Source: VGWG01 sp964580075
GTDB lineage: Bacteria; Verrucomicrobiota; Kiritimatiellia; RFP12; JAAYNR01
DNA: 13,269 bases
Assembly: GCA_964580075.1 (NCBI GenBank)
Contig: CAZOJL010000098.1
Span: forward strand, 1-13,269
Direction of reading: 5' to 3'
A model generated the notes under the pieces. That model saw nothing but the letters and a program-made list of their open reading frames with translations. It had not been told where the DNA came from and searched no databases. This document shows, piece after piece, positions 1 through 5,835 of the stretch (within the stretch, counting starts at the first letter, position 1; every line of letters starts with the position of its first letter). The position numbers and the translations under genes are program-made.

Positions 1-351
1 TCTCTTTCTCGTGTCACGACCCAGACCTGCGCTTCGCGCCGACTCATTCGCTGCGCCGCAGGATTTTGGAGAAAGTGGGTGGGTGATGGAAAAACAGGGG
101 AACAGAGCAATCTGATACCCGTCCCCTGCCCGCTCGCCCTTCATTCTCTTCAGAGATTAGGATCAAGATTAGGATTAAGATTAGGATCAAGATTAGGATT
201 AAGATTAGGATTAAGATTAGGATCAAGATTAGGATTAAGATTAGGATTAAGATTAGGATTAAGATTAGGATTAAGATCAAGATGGCTAAAGCCCCTTAAG
301 TAAGTGTCATCGGCCTTACAGTCTCACAGCCTTTTTTCCTCACAGCCTTTC
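1..351. other. Intergenic stretch downstream of the metal-transport operon
   Basis: No gene is supported here. The stretch holds a 12-bp tandem array (155-280) and, just past the stop of the last operon gene, two direct copies of CTCACAGCCTTT (323-334 and 339-350) spaced 16 nt apart. A short inverted pair GGC-TAAA-GCC lies at about 284-293, but no clear U-run follows it on the minus strand. The open frames through the array are a by-product of a repeat length divisible by three and are not taken as genes. Confidence 0.6.
155..280. repeat. 12-bp tandem repeat array, ten copies plus a half copy
   Basis: Ten consecutive 12-mers of the form GATTAGGATYAA run from 155 to 274, followed by a final GATCAA (275-280). 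The only variation is C or T at the ninth base, in the order C T C T T C T T T T. Each 12-mer is two related hexamers, GATTAG and GATYAA, so there is also a 6-bp sub-period. The near-perfect copies point to recent slippage expansion. The array lies about 70 bp past the stop of the last gene of the operon. Confidence 0.95.
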
Positions 352-1320
352 TTAGGCTCCTGCCACCGCCAGCCAGCAACGACAGGTGCGGCCGTGGGAG
401 GACGACACCTCAGGCGGCGGCTCACGGTGGCAGCGGGCGTCAGCGCGCGGACAGCGTGGCGCGAAGGCGCACGCGGCCGGCCAGGCGTCGGCGCCGGGCA
501 CGACGCCCGGTATGTCTTCCAGGCGCCGACCGGGCGGATCGTCCAGGCGCGGCACGGCCGCCAGCAGACCCCGGGTGTAGGGGTGCCGCGGATCGGCAAG
601 CACGGCGCCCGTCGGGCCCGACTCGACCACGTGTCCGCCGTACATCACATACACCCGGACCGCGCGACCCGAAACCAGCGCGAGATTGTGGGTAATGAGC
701 AGCACCGCCAATCCGTCGGACGCCGCGAGCGCCGCGATCAGGTCGAGTACGCCGCGTTGCGTCACCACGTCAAGCGCCGTCGTCGGCTCGTCGGCGATCA
801 GCAGCCTGGGACGACCGGCCAGCGCCACCGCCAGCATCACCCGCTGCTGCATGCCCCCGCTCAACATGCACGGGTAGGCGCGGGCGCACCGTTCGGGGTC
901 GGACAAACCGACTTTTCCCAACAGTTCCACGATTCGCTCCCGCCGTGACGCGGCCGGCATCTCACGGAGGCATTCGGCGATCTGGTCACCCGCCCGCATC
1001 ACGGGATTGAGGCTGCCGGCCGGATCCTGAAACACATAGGCCACCCGTCGCCCGCGCACACCCGCCAAAGCCGCCGCGCCGCCCGTCGACACGTCGATTC
1101 CATCGATCACCACTCGACCCGACACCTCGGCCCGGTCGGTGGGCGGCAACCGCGCGACCGAGAGGGCCGTGAGGCTCTTGCCGCACCCGCTCTCCCCCAC
1201 CACGGCGACGCACTCGCCCGGATCCATCCGCAGCGACACGCCGCGCACGGGATGGATCAGCGTCCCGTCGCGTCGAAAGCGAACGTGCAGGTTCTCCACC
1301 ACCAGGATCGGCTCGGTCAT
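352..1320 (-). CDS. Oligopeptide-type ABC transporter ATP-binding protein (OppD/DppD family)
   Basis: Cytoplasmic ATPase of about 322 residues. Visible motifs are Walker A GESGCGKS (42-49), Q-loop VFQDPAGSLNP, signature LSGGMQQR, Walker B LLIADEPTTALD and the switch histidine in ITHN. The C-terminus has the OppD/DppD/NikD extension: HPYTRGLL, then the Cys motif CAFAPRCPRADARC and a final CRC. This family normally pairs with a second ATPase and two permeases for di/oligopeptides or nickel, none of which is here. It is instead the last gene of a znu-type operon. I chose the ATG at 1320: GGAGG lies 5 nt upstream and the start shares one base with the znuB stop. The ATG at 1323 is the alternative, but its spacing is only 2 nt. 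The family call is secure; the substrate is unknown. Confidence 0.9.
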   Translation of the reverse strand: MTEPILVVENLHVRFRRDGTLIHPVRGVSLRMDPGECVAVVGESGCGKSLTALSVARLPPTDRAEVSGRVVIDGIDVSTGGAAALAGVRGRRVAYVFQDPAGSLNPVMRAGDQIAECLREMPAASRRERIVELLGKVGLSDPERCARAYPCMLSGGMQQRVMLAVALAGRPRLLIADEPTTALDVVTQRGVLDLIAALAASDGLAVLLITHNLALVSGRAVRVYVMYGGHVVESGPTGAVLADPRHPYTRGLLAAVPRLDDPPGRRLEDIPGVVPGADAWPAACAFAPRCPRADARCHREPPPEVSSSHGRTCRCWLAVAGA

Positions 1321-2168
1321 CATCCCCTCCGCCCACCGCGCAGTAGACGCCGTATGCCCAACATCCCCACATAGACCACCGCCGCCAGCTCGACGATCAT
1401 GGCCCCCGGAGGAAGCTCCGGTCCGTAGCTCAACGCCAGACCGCCCAGCGACACCGCGAGCGCCAGTCCCGTCGCCAGCCCCATCATCCGGCCCAGCCGC
1501 CGGGTGAGCAGGCCGGCCGTCGCCGCCGGGAGCGTCAGCAACGCCACCGCCAGCACGATCCCCGCCACGCGCACCAGCATCACCACCGTCAGCGCCGTGA
1601 TGATCTGGAGCACCCACTCATAAAATCCCACACGCAACCCGCGCAGCCGCGCCAGTTCGTCGTTGAACGCCACGCAGACCAATCGGTTGTAGAACAGCAC
1701 CACCACCGTCACGATCACGGCATCGAGCGCCGCCATTGCGATCAGGTCGCCCCTCCCGACCAGCAGGATCGATCCGAAAAGGTAGCCGTTCAAATCCTCC
1801 TGATAGCCCGGCGTCAGGGCGAGGAACGTGATCCCCAGCGCCATCCCCACCGACCACAGCACGCTCAACACCGCATCGCGCCGCTGTCCGTGCCGTTCGA
1901 TCAACTGCGCTAGAACCGCGGCCACCGCCAGCGCCGCGAGCACCGCGCCCAGCATCGGCGTGAACCAGGCCACGTCGAACCGCCGCTGCAGCAGGCGGGC
2001 CAGTCCCAATCCGGCCAGCACGCAATGCGAAACGGCCGCCGCCGTGTAGGTAGTGCGTCTCACCACCACCAGGCTGCCGACCACGCCGGCCGCCACCCCC
2101 GCCAGCGCGCAAGCCGCCACGGCGCATTGCAGGAAGGCGTGTTGATGCAGATCGACAAGGAAACTCAC
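1320..2168 (-). CDS. znuB: Metal ABC transporter permease, ABC-3 family (ZnuB/MntB-like)
   Basis: Inner-membrane permease of a zinc/manganese-type importer, about 282 residues, with roughly eight hydrophobic segments. Landmarks are the N-terminal GSLVVVRRTTYTAAAVSHCVLAGLGLA segment, typical of ABC-3 permeases, the central DLNGYLFGSILLV segment, and the late GIVLAVALLTLPAATAGLL segment. It would pair with the ZnuC-like ATPase and take metal from the ZnuA-like protein encoded just upstream. I chose the GTG at 2168: it forms a GTGA overlap with the znuC stop and has GGAGGG 6 nt upstream. An ATG at 2189 in the same frame would add seven residues but lacks this placement. The metal (Zn, Mn or Fe) cannot be read from the permease alone. 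Confidence 0.92.
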   Translation of the reverse strand: MSFLVDLHQHAFLQCAVAACALAGVAAGVVGSLVVVRRTTYTAAAVSHCVLAGLGLARLLQRRFDVAWFTPMLGAVLAALAVAAVLAQLIERHGQRRDAVLSVLWSVGMALGITFLALTPGYQEDLNGYLFGSILLVGRGDLIAMAALDAVIVTVVVLFYNRLVCVAFNDELARLRGLRVGFYEWVLQIITALTVVMLVRVAGIVLAVALLTLPAATAGLLTRRLGRMMGLATGLALAVSLGGLALSYGPELPPGAMIVELAAVVYVGMLGIRRLLRGGRRG

Positions 2169-3010
2169 GGCCGTCCCTCCCGTGCGCATTCCTCGCCGGC
2201 AAGATGTCGGTGCGGCGCGGTCAGCACCGCCGAAGGGTCAACCACCTGGCACGCGGCTCCGTGCTGCAACACGACCATCTGTCCGCCGCCGTAAGCGGTG
2301 CTGAAGGTCTCCGACAGGACGTCGGATATCGGATGCAGATCAGCCGTGCGGTTGACGCACAACACATGGGTCGCGTGCGCCGTAACCACACCGAGGTTGT
2401 GCGACACAAACAGAACGGTCAGTGATTCGGCAAGCTGTCGGAACAGCTCGTGCAGACGATCGGCGGTAGGCGGATCCACGCTGGCCGTCGGCTCGTCCAA
2501 AAGCAACAACCGGGGACCGCCCGCCAGCGCCTGCGCAATCAGCGCCCGTTGCCGTTCGCCACCCGACAGTTCGGCGAATGGCCGGAACCCCAAACCCGCC
2601 AGCCCGACCCGCTCCAGCGCCGCGGCGGCGGCCTGCCGTGCACGCCTGCCGTACGTGCCGGCCAGTCTGCCGTCGAGCGTTCCCATCAGCACCACGTCAT
2701 TGACATTGACCGGAAAATGCGTGTCGTAGGCCAGCACCTGCGGCACATAGCCCACCCGCCGCCGCGCGGACTCCGGCGCCCTGCCGAACACCCGGACCGT
2801 GCCGTAGCGCGGCTGTTCGAGACCGAGAAGCAGCCGCAGCAGCGTCGTCTTGCCGCCACCGTTGGGGCCCACCACCGCCACCAGGGCGCGGGGCGGCACG
2901 TCGAAGGTGACGTTGTGCAACACCTCCTGATGACCGTAGGAAAAACAGACATCGGCCAACGCGGCCACGGCGCCGTCCGCCGCCTGCCCGTCTCCGATTC
3001 CGCCGCTCAT
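2165..3010 (-). CDS. znuC: Metal ABC transporter ATP-binding protein (ZnuC-like)
   Basis: ATPase of about 281 residues that powers the zinc/manganese-type importer. Motifs in order are Walker A GPNGGGKT (48-55), Q-loop VPQ, signature LSGGERQR, Walker B LLLLDEPTASVD and switch histidine SHN. Family members usually read GPNGAGKST, so the glycine in place of alanine is a small variation. The C-terminal tail holds several His and Cys residues (HGAACQ, PHRH, EEC), as in other ZnuC proteins, but no clear metal site can be assigned. The start at 3010 (MSGGIGDG) makes an ATGA overlap with the znuA stop. A frame extending upstream to 3112 lies inside znuA and is rejected. It is tightly coupled with the genes on both sides. 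Confidence 0.93.
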   Translation of the reverse strand: MSGGIGDGQAADGAVAALADVCFSYGHQEVLHNVTFDVPPRALVAVVGPNGGGKTTLLRLLLGLEQPRYGTVRVFGRAPESARRRVGYVPQVLAYDTHFPVNVNDVVLMGTLDGRLAGTYGRRARQAAAAALERVGLAGLGFRPFAELSGGERQRALIAQALAGGPRLLLLDEPTASVDPPTADRLHELFRQLAESLTVLFVSHNLGVVTAHATHVLCVNRTADLHPISDVLSETFSTAYGGGQMVVLQHGAACQVVDPSAVLTAPHRHLAGEECAREGRP

Positions 3011-3951
3011 GGGGCCCTTTCCGACGCCAGCGCGGCGGCGATTCGCCGCGCCACGTCCAGCAGGTTGGTGTCCCACGCGGACGCGAGCGGGTCGGCCACC
3101 TCCACCCGGCACCCCAGCGCCGCCGCCGCCCGCTTGACGACCGCCTCGGGCGCTTCGGGGTTGCAGAAGAGCACCCGCACGCCATCCTGGCGTGCGCGCG
3201 TCATGACTCCGACCAGATGTTTGGCAGCGGGCGTTCGTCCCTCCTCCTCCAGCGCCAGTTGGTCAAGGCCGTATTCCCGTGCGAACACGCCCCACGAGGG
3301 ATGGTAGACCAGCAGCGTCCGGCCTGTCACCGGCTCCAGAATCTCGCCGATCTCGGCGTGGACCTCGCGGATCCGCATCCGGGTGCGCGCCAATCCCGCG
3401 TCCAGCGCCGCCGCCTGATCGGGCAGGAGTTCGTGCAGCACCGACGCACACACTTCGGCGATGCCCTCCAGCCGCGTCGGCGAGAGCCAGACATGCGGGT
3501 CGCGCCCTTGCTGCAGGCACAGACAGTTCGGGCCGTGGGCATGCCCCTCCGGCATCTCCTGCAATCCACCCACTGCCCGGCAGAGCAGTTTTGGATTTTG
3601 CGCCGACACCCGGTTCGCCAGCAGCGACTCCACCTCCAGCCCGACATAAAGAAACGCCGACGCGCGAGCCATTTCGGAGACCTGGCGTCCCGACGGTTCG
3701 AACGTGTGCGGATTCTGTCCCGGTTTTAGGAACACCAGAACCTCCACCGCATTGCTGGCGATGGACTCGACCACCCATTTCAACGGCGCGATTCCGACCA
3801 CGATCCTGGGCCTCTCTGCGGCAACCGCGCCGCCGCACCCCAGCATCGCGACGATCATGATCAGCGCGCGCATCCCGGAAAGCGGAACGCCGAATCCCGT
3901 CAACGACGTGATCGGCATGGCCGGCCCCGTTTTCTTTCGTGTTAGGATCAT
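3007..3951 (-). CDS. znuA: Periplasmic metal-binding protein of a ZnuA/TroA-type ABC importer
   Basis: Solute-binding protein (cluster A-I family) that captures Zn or Mn outside the inner membrane. The expected metal-ligand regions are present: NPHTFEPS, DPHVWLSP after a short His-bearing loop (EGHAHGPNCLC), VYHPSWGVFAREYGL, and the late VADPLASAWDTN. The loop is much shorter than in proteobacterial ZnuA and has an unusual Cys-Leu-Cys. The N-terminus has a basic n-region, then MRALIMIVAMLGCGGAVAA, which fits a signal peptide. The cysteine could be a weak lipobox; AVA/A is the alternative signal-peptidase site. I chose the ATG at 3951 because it forms an ATGA overlap with the upstream stop, giving about 314 residues. 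ATGs at 3918 and 3873 are possible and would still keep the hydrophobic segment. The family call is firm; the exact metal is not. Confidence 0.9.
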   Translation of the reverse strand: MILTRKKTGPAMPITSLTGFGVPLSGMRALIMIVAMLGCGGAVAAERPRIVVGIAPLKWVVESIASNAVEVLVFLKPGQNPHTFEPSGRQVSEMARASAFLYVGLEVESLLANRVSAQNPKLLCRAVGGLQEMPEGHAHGPNCLCLQQGRDPHVWLSPTRLEGIAEVCASVLHELLPDQAAALDAGLARTRMRIREVHAEIGEILEPVTGRTLLVYHPSWGVFAREYGLDQLALEEEGRTPAAKHLVGVMTRARQDGVRVLFCNPEAPEAVVKRAAAALGCRVEVADPLASAWDTNLLDVARRIAAALASERAP

Positions 3952-4193
3952 TTTGCGAGTCCCGACTTGACCGACACCCCGGCGAGCTGACCCAGCCGGC
4001 CGGTGAGGCGGCCCAATTCGTCGGTCGTCGCCTCGACCACCAGCGTGATCACGGAGACCTTCCGCTCGCGGCACGGCAAGCCGACGCGCGCCAGAATGAG
4101 GTCGGCGTGGTCGGCCAGCACGCAGTTGACCTCCGGTCCGGCGGTCTCCCGCTTCTCGACGATGATTCCGACAAAACCGATTCGTTTATCCAT
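3948..4193 (-). CDS. TM1266-like small ACT-fold protein ('iron-only hydrogenase system regulator' family)
   Basis: An 81-residue protein that closely matches the pattern I know for the TM1266 / 'iron-only hydrogenase system putative regulator' family: start MDKRIGFVGIIVEKR, middle DLILARVGLPCRERKVSVITLVVEATTDELG, and end LTGRLGQLAGVSVKSGLAK. The family has a ferredoxin-like, ACT-type fold without a DNA-binding domain, and is often found near [FeFe]-hydrogenase maturation genes. No hydrogenase gene is visible here; it sits between proC and znuA. It has two cysteines (NCVL and LPCRE). A ligand- or metal-sensing role in this operon is my inference. The ATG at 4193 directly follows a 15-bp palindrome whose loop carries the AGG of the ribosome-binding site. 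Confidence 0.85.
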   Translation of the reverse strand: MDKRIGFVGIIVEKRETAGPEVNCVLADHADLILARVGLPCRERKVSVITLVVEATTDELGRLTGRLGQLAGVSVKSGLAK

Positions 4194-4208
4194 GACAGTC
4201 CTACTGTC
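4194..4208 (-). promoter_or_regulatory. Perfect palindrome filling the proC/TM1266-like gap, with the Shine-Dalgarno in its loop
   Basis: On the minus strand the gap reads GACAGTAGGACTGTC. The 6-bp arms are perfect and the 3-nt loop is AGG, the core of the ribosome-binding site (AGGA). The palindrome spans exactly the 15 nt between the proC stop (4209-4211) and the start codon (4191-4193). In RNA it could form a small hairpin covering the initiation region; in DNA it could be an operator. No factor can be assigned from the sequence. Confidence 0.6.
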
Positions 4209-5012
4209 TCATGCCCGGCTGAGTTCCGCGCTCCGCCTGGCCGCCGCAAGCACCGTCCGAGCCAGGATGCCGCGCAGGGCCGACTTCTCCAACACCGCCA
4301 GGCCTGCCGCGGTCGTCCCCTTCGGAGACGCCACCGCCCGGATAAACGTTTCAGGGTCCTGCCCGGTCTCGAGCAGAACCTTGGCCGCGCCTAACATCGT
4401 CTGCGCCGCGAGCACGCGCGCCGTGGCGGCGGGGAGTCCTTGCGCGACAGCACCATCGGCCAGCGCCTGCATCGCATAGGCGAAGAACGCAGGCCCCGAA
4501 CCGCTCAGCGCCGTGACCGCATCAAAGAACACCTCGTCCAGTTCGACCACACGGCCGGATGCTCCCAGAATGCGGCGCACGGTTTTGCCATCGGTCGCGC
4601 GGGCCGCCTGACCCAGGCAAACCGCGCTCATCCCGGCCCCTACCGACAGCGCGAGGTTGGGCATCACCCGAATCAGGCGCACACCGGCGCCTACAATCCC
4701 CTGCATCCCCGCGAGCGTCCGCCCCGCCGCGATGGAGATCAGCAAATGGCGTTTGCCGAGCCCGGGCGTGATCCGCGTCAAGACCGCGTCGAGGTCCTGC
4801 GGCTTGACCGCCAACACGACCACCGCGCATCGCCGCACCAGTTCCTCGGGCGACGCGGTGACCGACACGCGATACCGCCGGCGCAAAACCCGCAACCGTT
4901 CGGCCACCACGTCACACGCCACGATATCGCCCGCCGCCGCGCGCTCACTACGGATCAACGCCGCCAGAATCGCCTCGGCCATCTTGCCCGCGCCTAGAAA
5001 TCCGATGGTCAT
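4209..5012 (-). CDS. proC: Pyrroline-5-carboxylate reductase
   Basis: Cytoplasmic enzyme that reduces 1-pyrroline-5-carboxylate to L-proline with NAD(P)H, the last step of proline synthesis. At 267 residues it has the usual family length. The N-terminal Rossmann motif GFLGAGKMAEAI (about 4-15) is followed by VLAVKPQ and RVMPNLAL. The C-terminal half holds the ProC signature ALSGSGPAFFAYAMQAL...ADGAVAQGLP and IRAVASPKGTTAAGL. The ATG at 5012 starts directly before the Rossmann motif with GAGGTG a few bases upstream; a longer frame to 5180 lies inside the previous gene and is rejected. It is second in the operon, 25 nt after its neighbour. Proline synthesis has no obvious link to metal import, so co-transcription may simply be genomic economy. 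Confidence 0.96.
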   Translation of the reverse strand: MTIGFLGAGKMAEAILAALIRSERAAAGDIVACDVVAERLRVLRRRYRVSVTASPEELVRRCAVVVLAVKPQDLDAVLTRITPGLGKRHLLISIAAGRTLAGMQGIVGAGVRLIRVMPNLALSVGAGMSAVCLGQAARATDGKTVRRILGASGRVVELDEVFFDAVTALSGSGPAFFAYAMQALADGAVAQGLPAATARVLAAQTMLGAAKVLLETGQDPETFIRAVASPKGTTAAGLAVLEKSALRGILARTVLAAARRSAELSRA

Positions 5013-5037
5013 CACACACCTCGCACAGACGCGTCGG

Positions 5038-5550
5038 TTAATACCCCTTTGACGCCAGCAGCTTCTGCAACTGGACCTGGAAATCCCGGACATCCTCCGG
5101 CGCAGGCCGATAGTCGGCGGGCACGCCCTCGAGGCCCAGGCGTCCCATTTGGTCCAACATCCAGCGCGCCTTCTTGCCATCCGAGAACGTCACGTCACCG
5201 CTGACCACCGAGCCGGGACGTATCAGCCTGTCCAGCGAGACCGAGACCTTGCTCTCCCCTGCCGGCGGCTCCGGAGGCGTGCCGACCGGTCCTTCGTCAT
5301 CATCTGGAAGGGCCTCATCCGACAGCTCCCCTGCCGCAGCCGGCTCCGGCGCGGGGGGTTGCGGCGCCTTTTTCGGCTCGGGCTTGTCCTTGACCTGCGC
5401 CCCGACGTCGAGCGTCAGCAGGCGCACCTCCATATACGTGAGCGAGAGACTAAACTCCTCTTTAAGCCGCCGCTGCACATCCGCAAGCGACGCGCCCCCC
5501 TCAACCCATTGCCGTACAGCCTCACGTTGCGCATCCGATAAATCAGTCAT
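5038..5550 (-). CDS. Conserved protein of unknown function, first gene of the operon
   Basis: A 170-residue soluble protein that I cannot name. Residues 1-53 look helical, with a segment (WVEGGASLADVQRRLKEEFSLSLTYMEVRLLTLD) resembling small helix-turn-helix-like proteins I have seen annotated as hypothetical in Verrucomicrobia-type genomes. Residues about 54-103 are an acidic Pro/Ala/Glu-rich linker. Residues 104-170 form a second compact segment, SVSLDRLIRPGSVVSGDVTF.. then KKARWMLDQMGRLGLEG, probably a beta-rich domain. There is no signal peptide or membrane segment. The ATG at 5550 has GGAGGG 5 nt upstream; the in-frame ATG at 5598 would lie upstream of the promoter -10 and is rejected. 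A DNA- or RNA-binding role is possible but unproven. Confidence 0.8.
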   Translation of the reverse strand: MTDLSDAQREAVRQWVEGGASLADVQRRLKEEFSLSLTYMEVRLLTLDVGAQVKDKPEPKKAPQPPAPEPAAAGELSDEALPDDDEGPVGTPPEPPAGESKVSVSLDRLIRPGSVVSGDVTFSDGKKARWMLDQMGRLGLEGVPADYRPAPEDVRDFQVQLQKLLASKGY

Positions 5551-5580
5551 CACAGCCCTCCCGGTTACATCGTTGCAATG

Positions 5581-5609
5581 AGTATAGCCGACCCCCACCG
5601 GGCAATCAA
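5581..5609 (-). promoter_or_regulatory. Sigma-70-type promoter of the proC-znu operon
   Basis: On the minus strand, TTGATT (5604-5609) and TATACT (5581-5586) are separated by exactly 17 bp. The start of transcription would be near 5574, giving a leader of about 24 nt before the ATG at 5550. This is the only strong promoter I see ahead of the seven-gene run. I see no Zur- or Mnt-type operator palindrome over it. Confidence 0.7.
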
Positions 5610-5634
5610 CCTATTGCTGTCATGGCGAGCATGG

Positions 5635-5780
5635 GCAGCAATTCTCATTTTGGAGATGGGGCCATCGGCGTCGGGGTCGGGATCGGTATCGGTATCGATA
5701 AAACCAACGGAAATTCGACCCCGATTCCGATACCGACCCCGACCCCGATGACCCAATGGCCTCATAATTAGAATTGCTGG
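5635..5780. mobile_element. MITE-like hairpin element with terminal inverted repeats and an 8-bp flanking duplication
   Basis: The ends CAGCAATTCT (5636-5645) and AGAATTGCTG (5770-5779) are perfect inverted repeats. Inside, two arms of GTATCGG/GTCGGG hexamers (5671-5697 and 5722-5748) pair at 25 of 27 positions around a 24-nt loop. The element is flanked by direct copies of GAGCATGG (5627-5634 and 5781-5788), as expected of a target-site duplication. It encodes nothing. It lies between the two divergent promoters. I propose a non-autonomous inserted element; a locally expanded hairpin with chance flanking repeats is the alternative. Confidence 0.6.
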
Positions 5781-5799
5781 GAGCATGGCGGGGCAACCG

Positions 5800-5829
5800 T
5801 TGACAAGGGAGTCGAATACGGGCGATAAT
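5800..5829 (+). promoter_or_regulatory. Sigma-70-type promoter of the M6 protease gene
   Basis: A consensus -35 TTGACA (5800-5805) is followed after 18 bp by GATAAT (5824-5829). Predicted transcription starts at about 5836, which is the A of an in-frame ATG. The upstream in-frame ATG at 5785 lies before the promoter and inside the 8-bp flanking repeat, so it is unlikely to be the true start. Confidence 0.65.
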
Positions 5830-5835
5830 AGTGTC

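Noticed and set aside
44..280. Minus-strand open frame with a long Ile-Leu alternation
   Set aside because: It is the translation of the 12-bp tandem array, has no ribosome-binding site, and no protein family looks like this.
304..948. Long plus-strand open frame opposite the OppD-type gene
   Set aside because: It is antisense to a gene with complete ABC ATPase motifs; its Arg/His-rich translation is typical of the reverse strand of GC-rich DNA.
3118..3140. Clusters of GCCGCC-type repeats within genes, considered as repeat elements
   Set aside because: They are Ala-rich codon runs in GC-rich coding DNA, with no unit structure beyond composition.
2450..3307. 285-codon plus-strand open frame across znuC and znuA
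   Set aside because: It crosses two well-supported antisense genes, shows no domain-like pattern and has no good start signal.
5551..5620. Zur, Fur or MntR operator over the operon promoter
   Set aside because: No AT-rich interrupted palindrome of those types is visible around the -35, -10 or leader.
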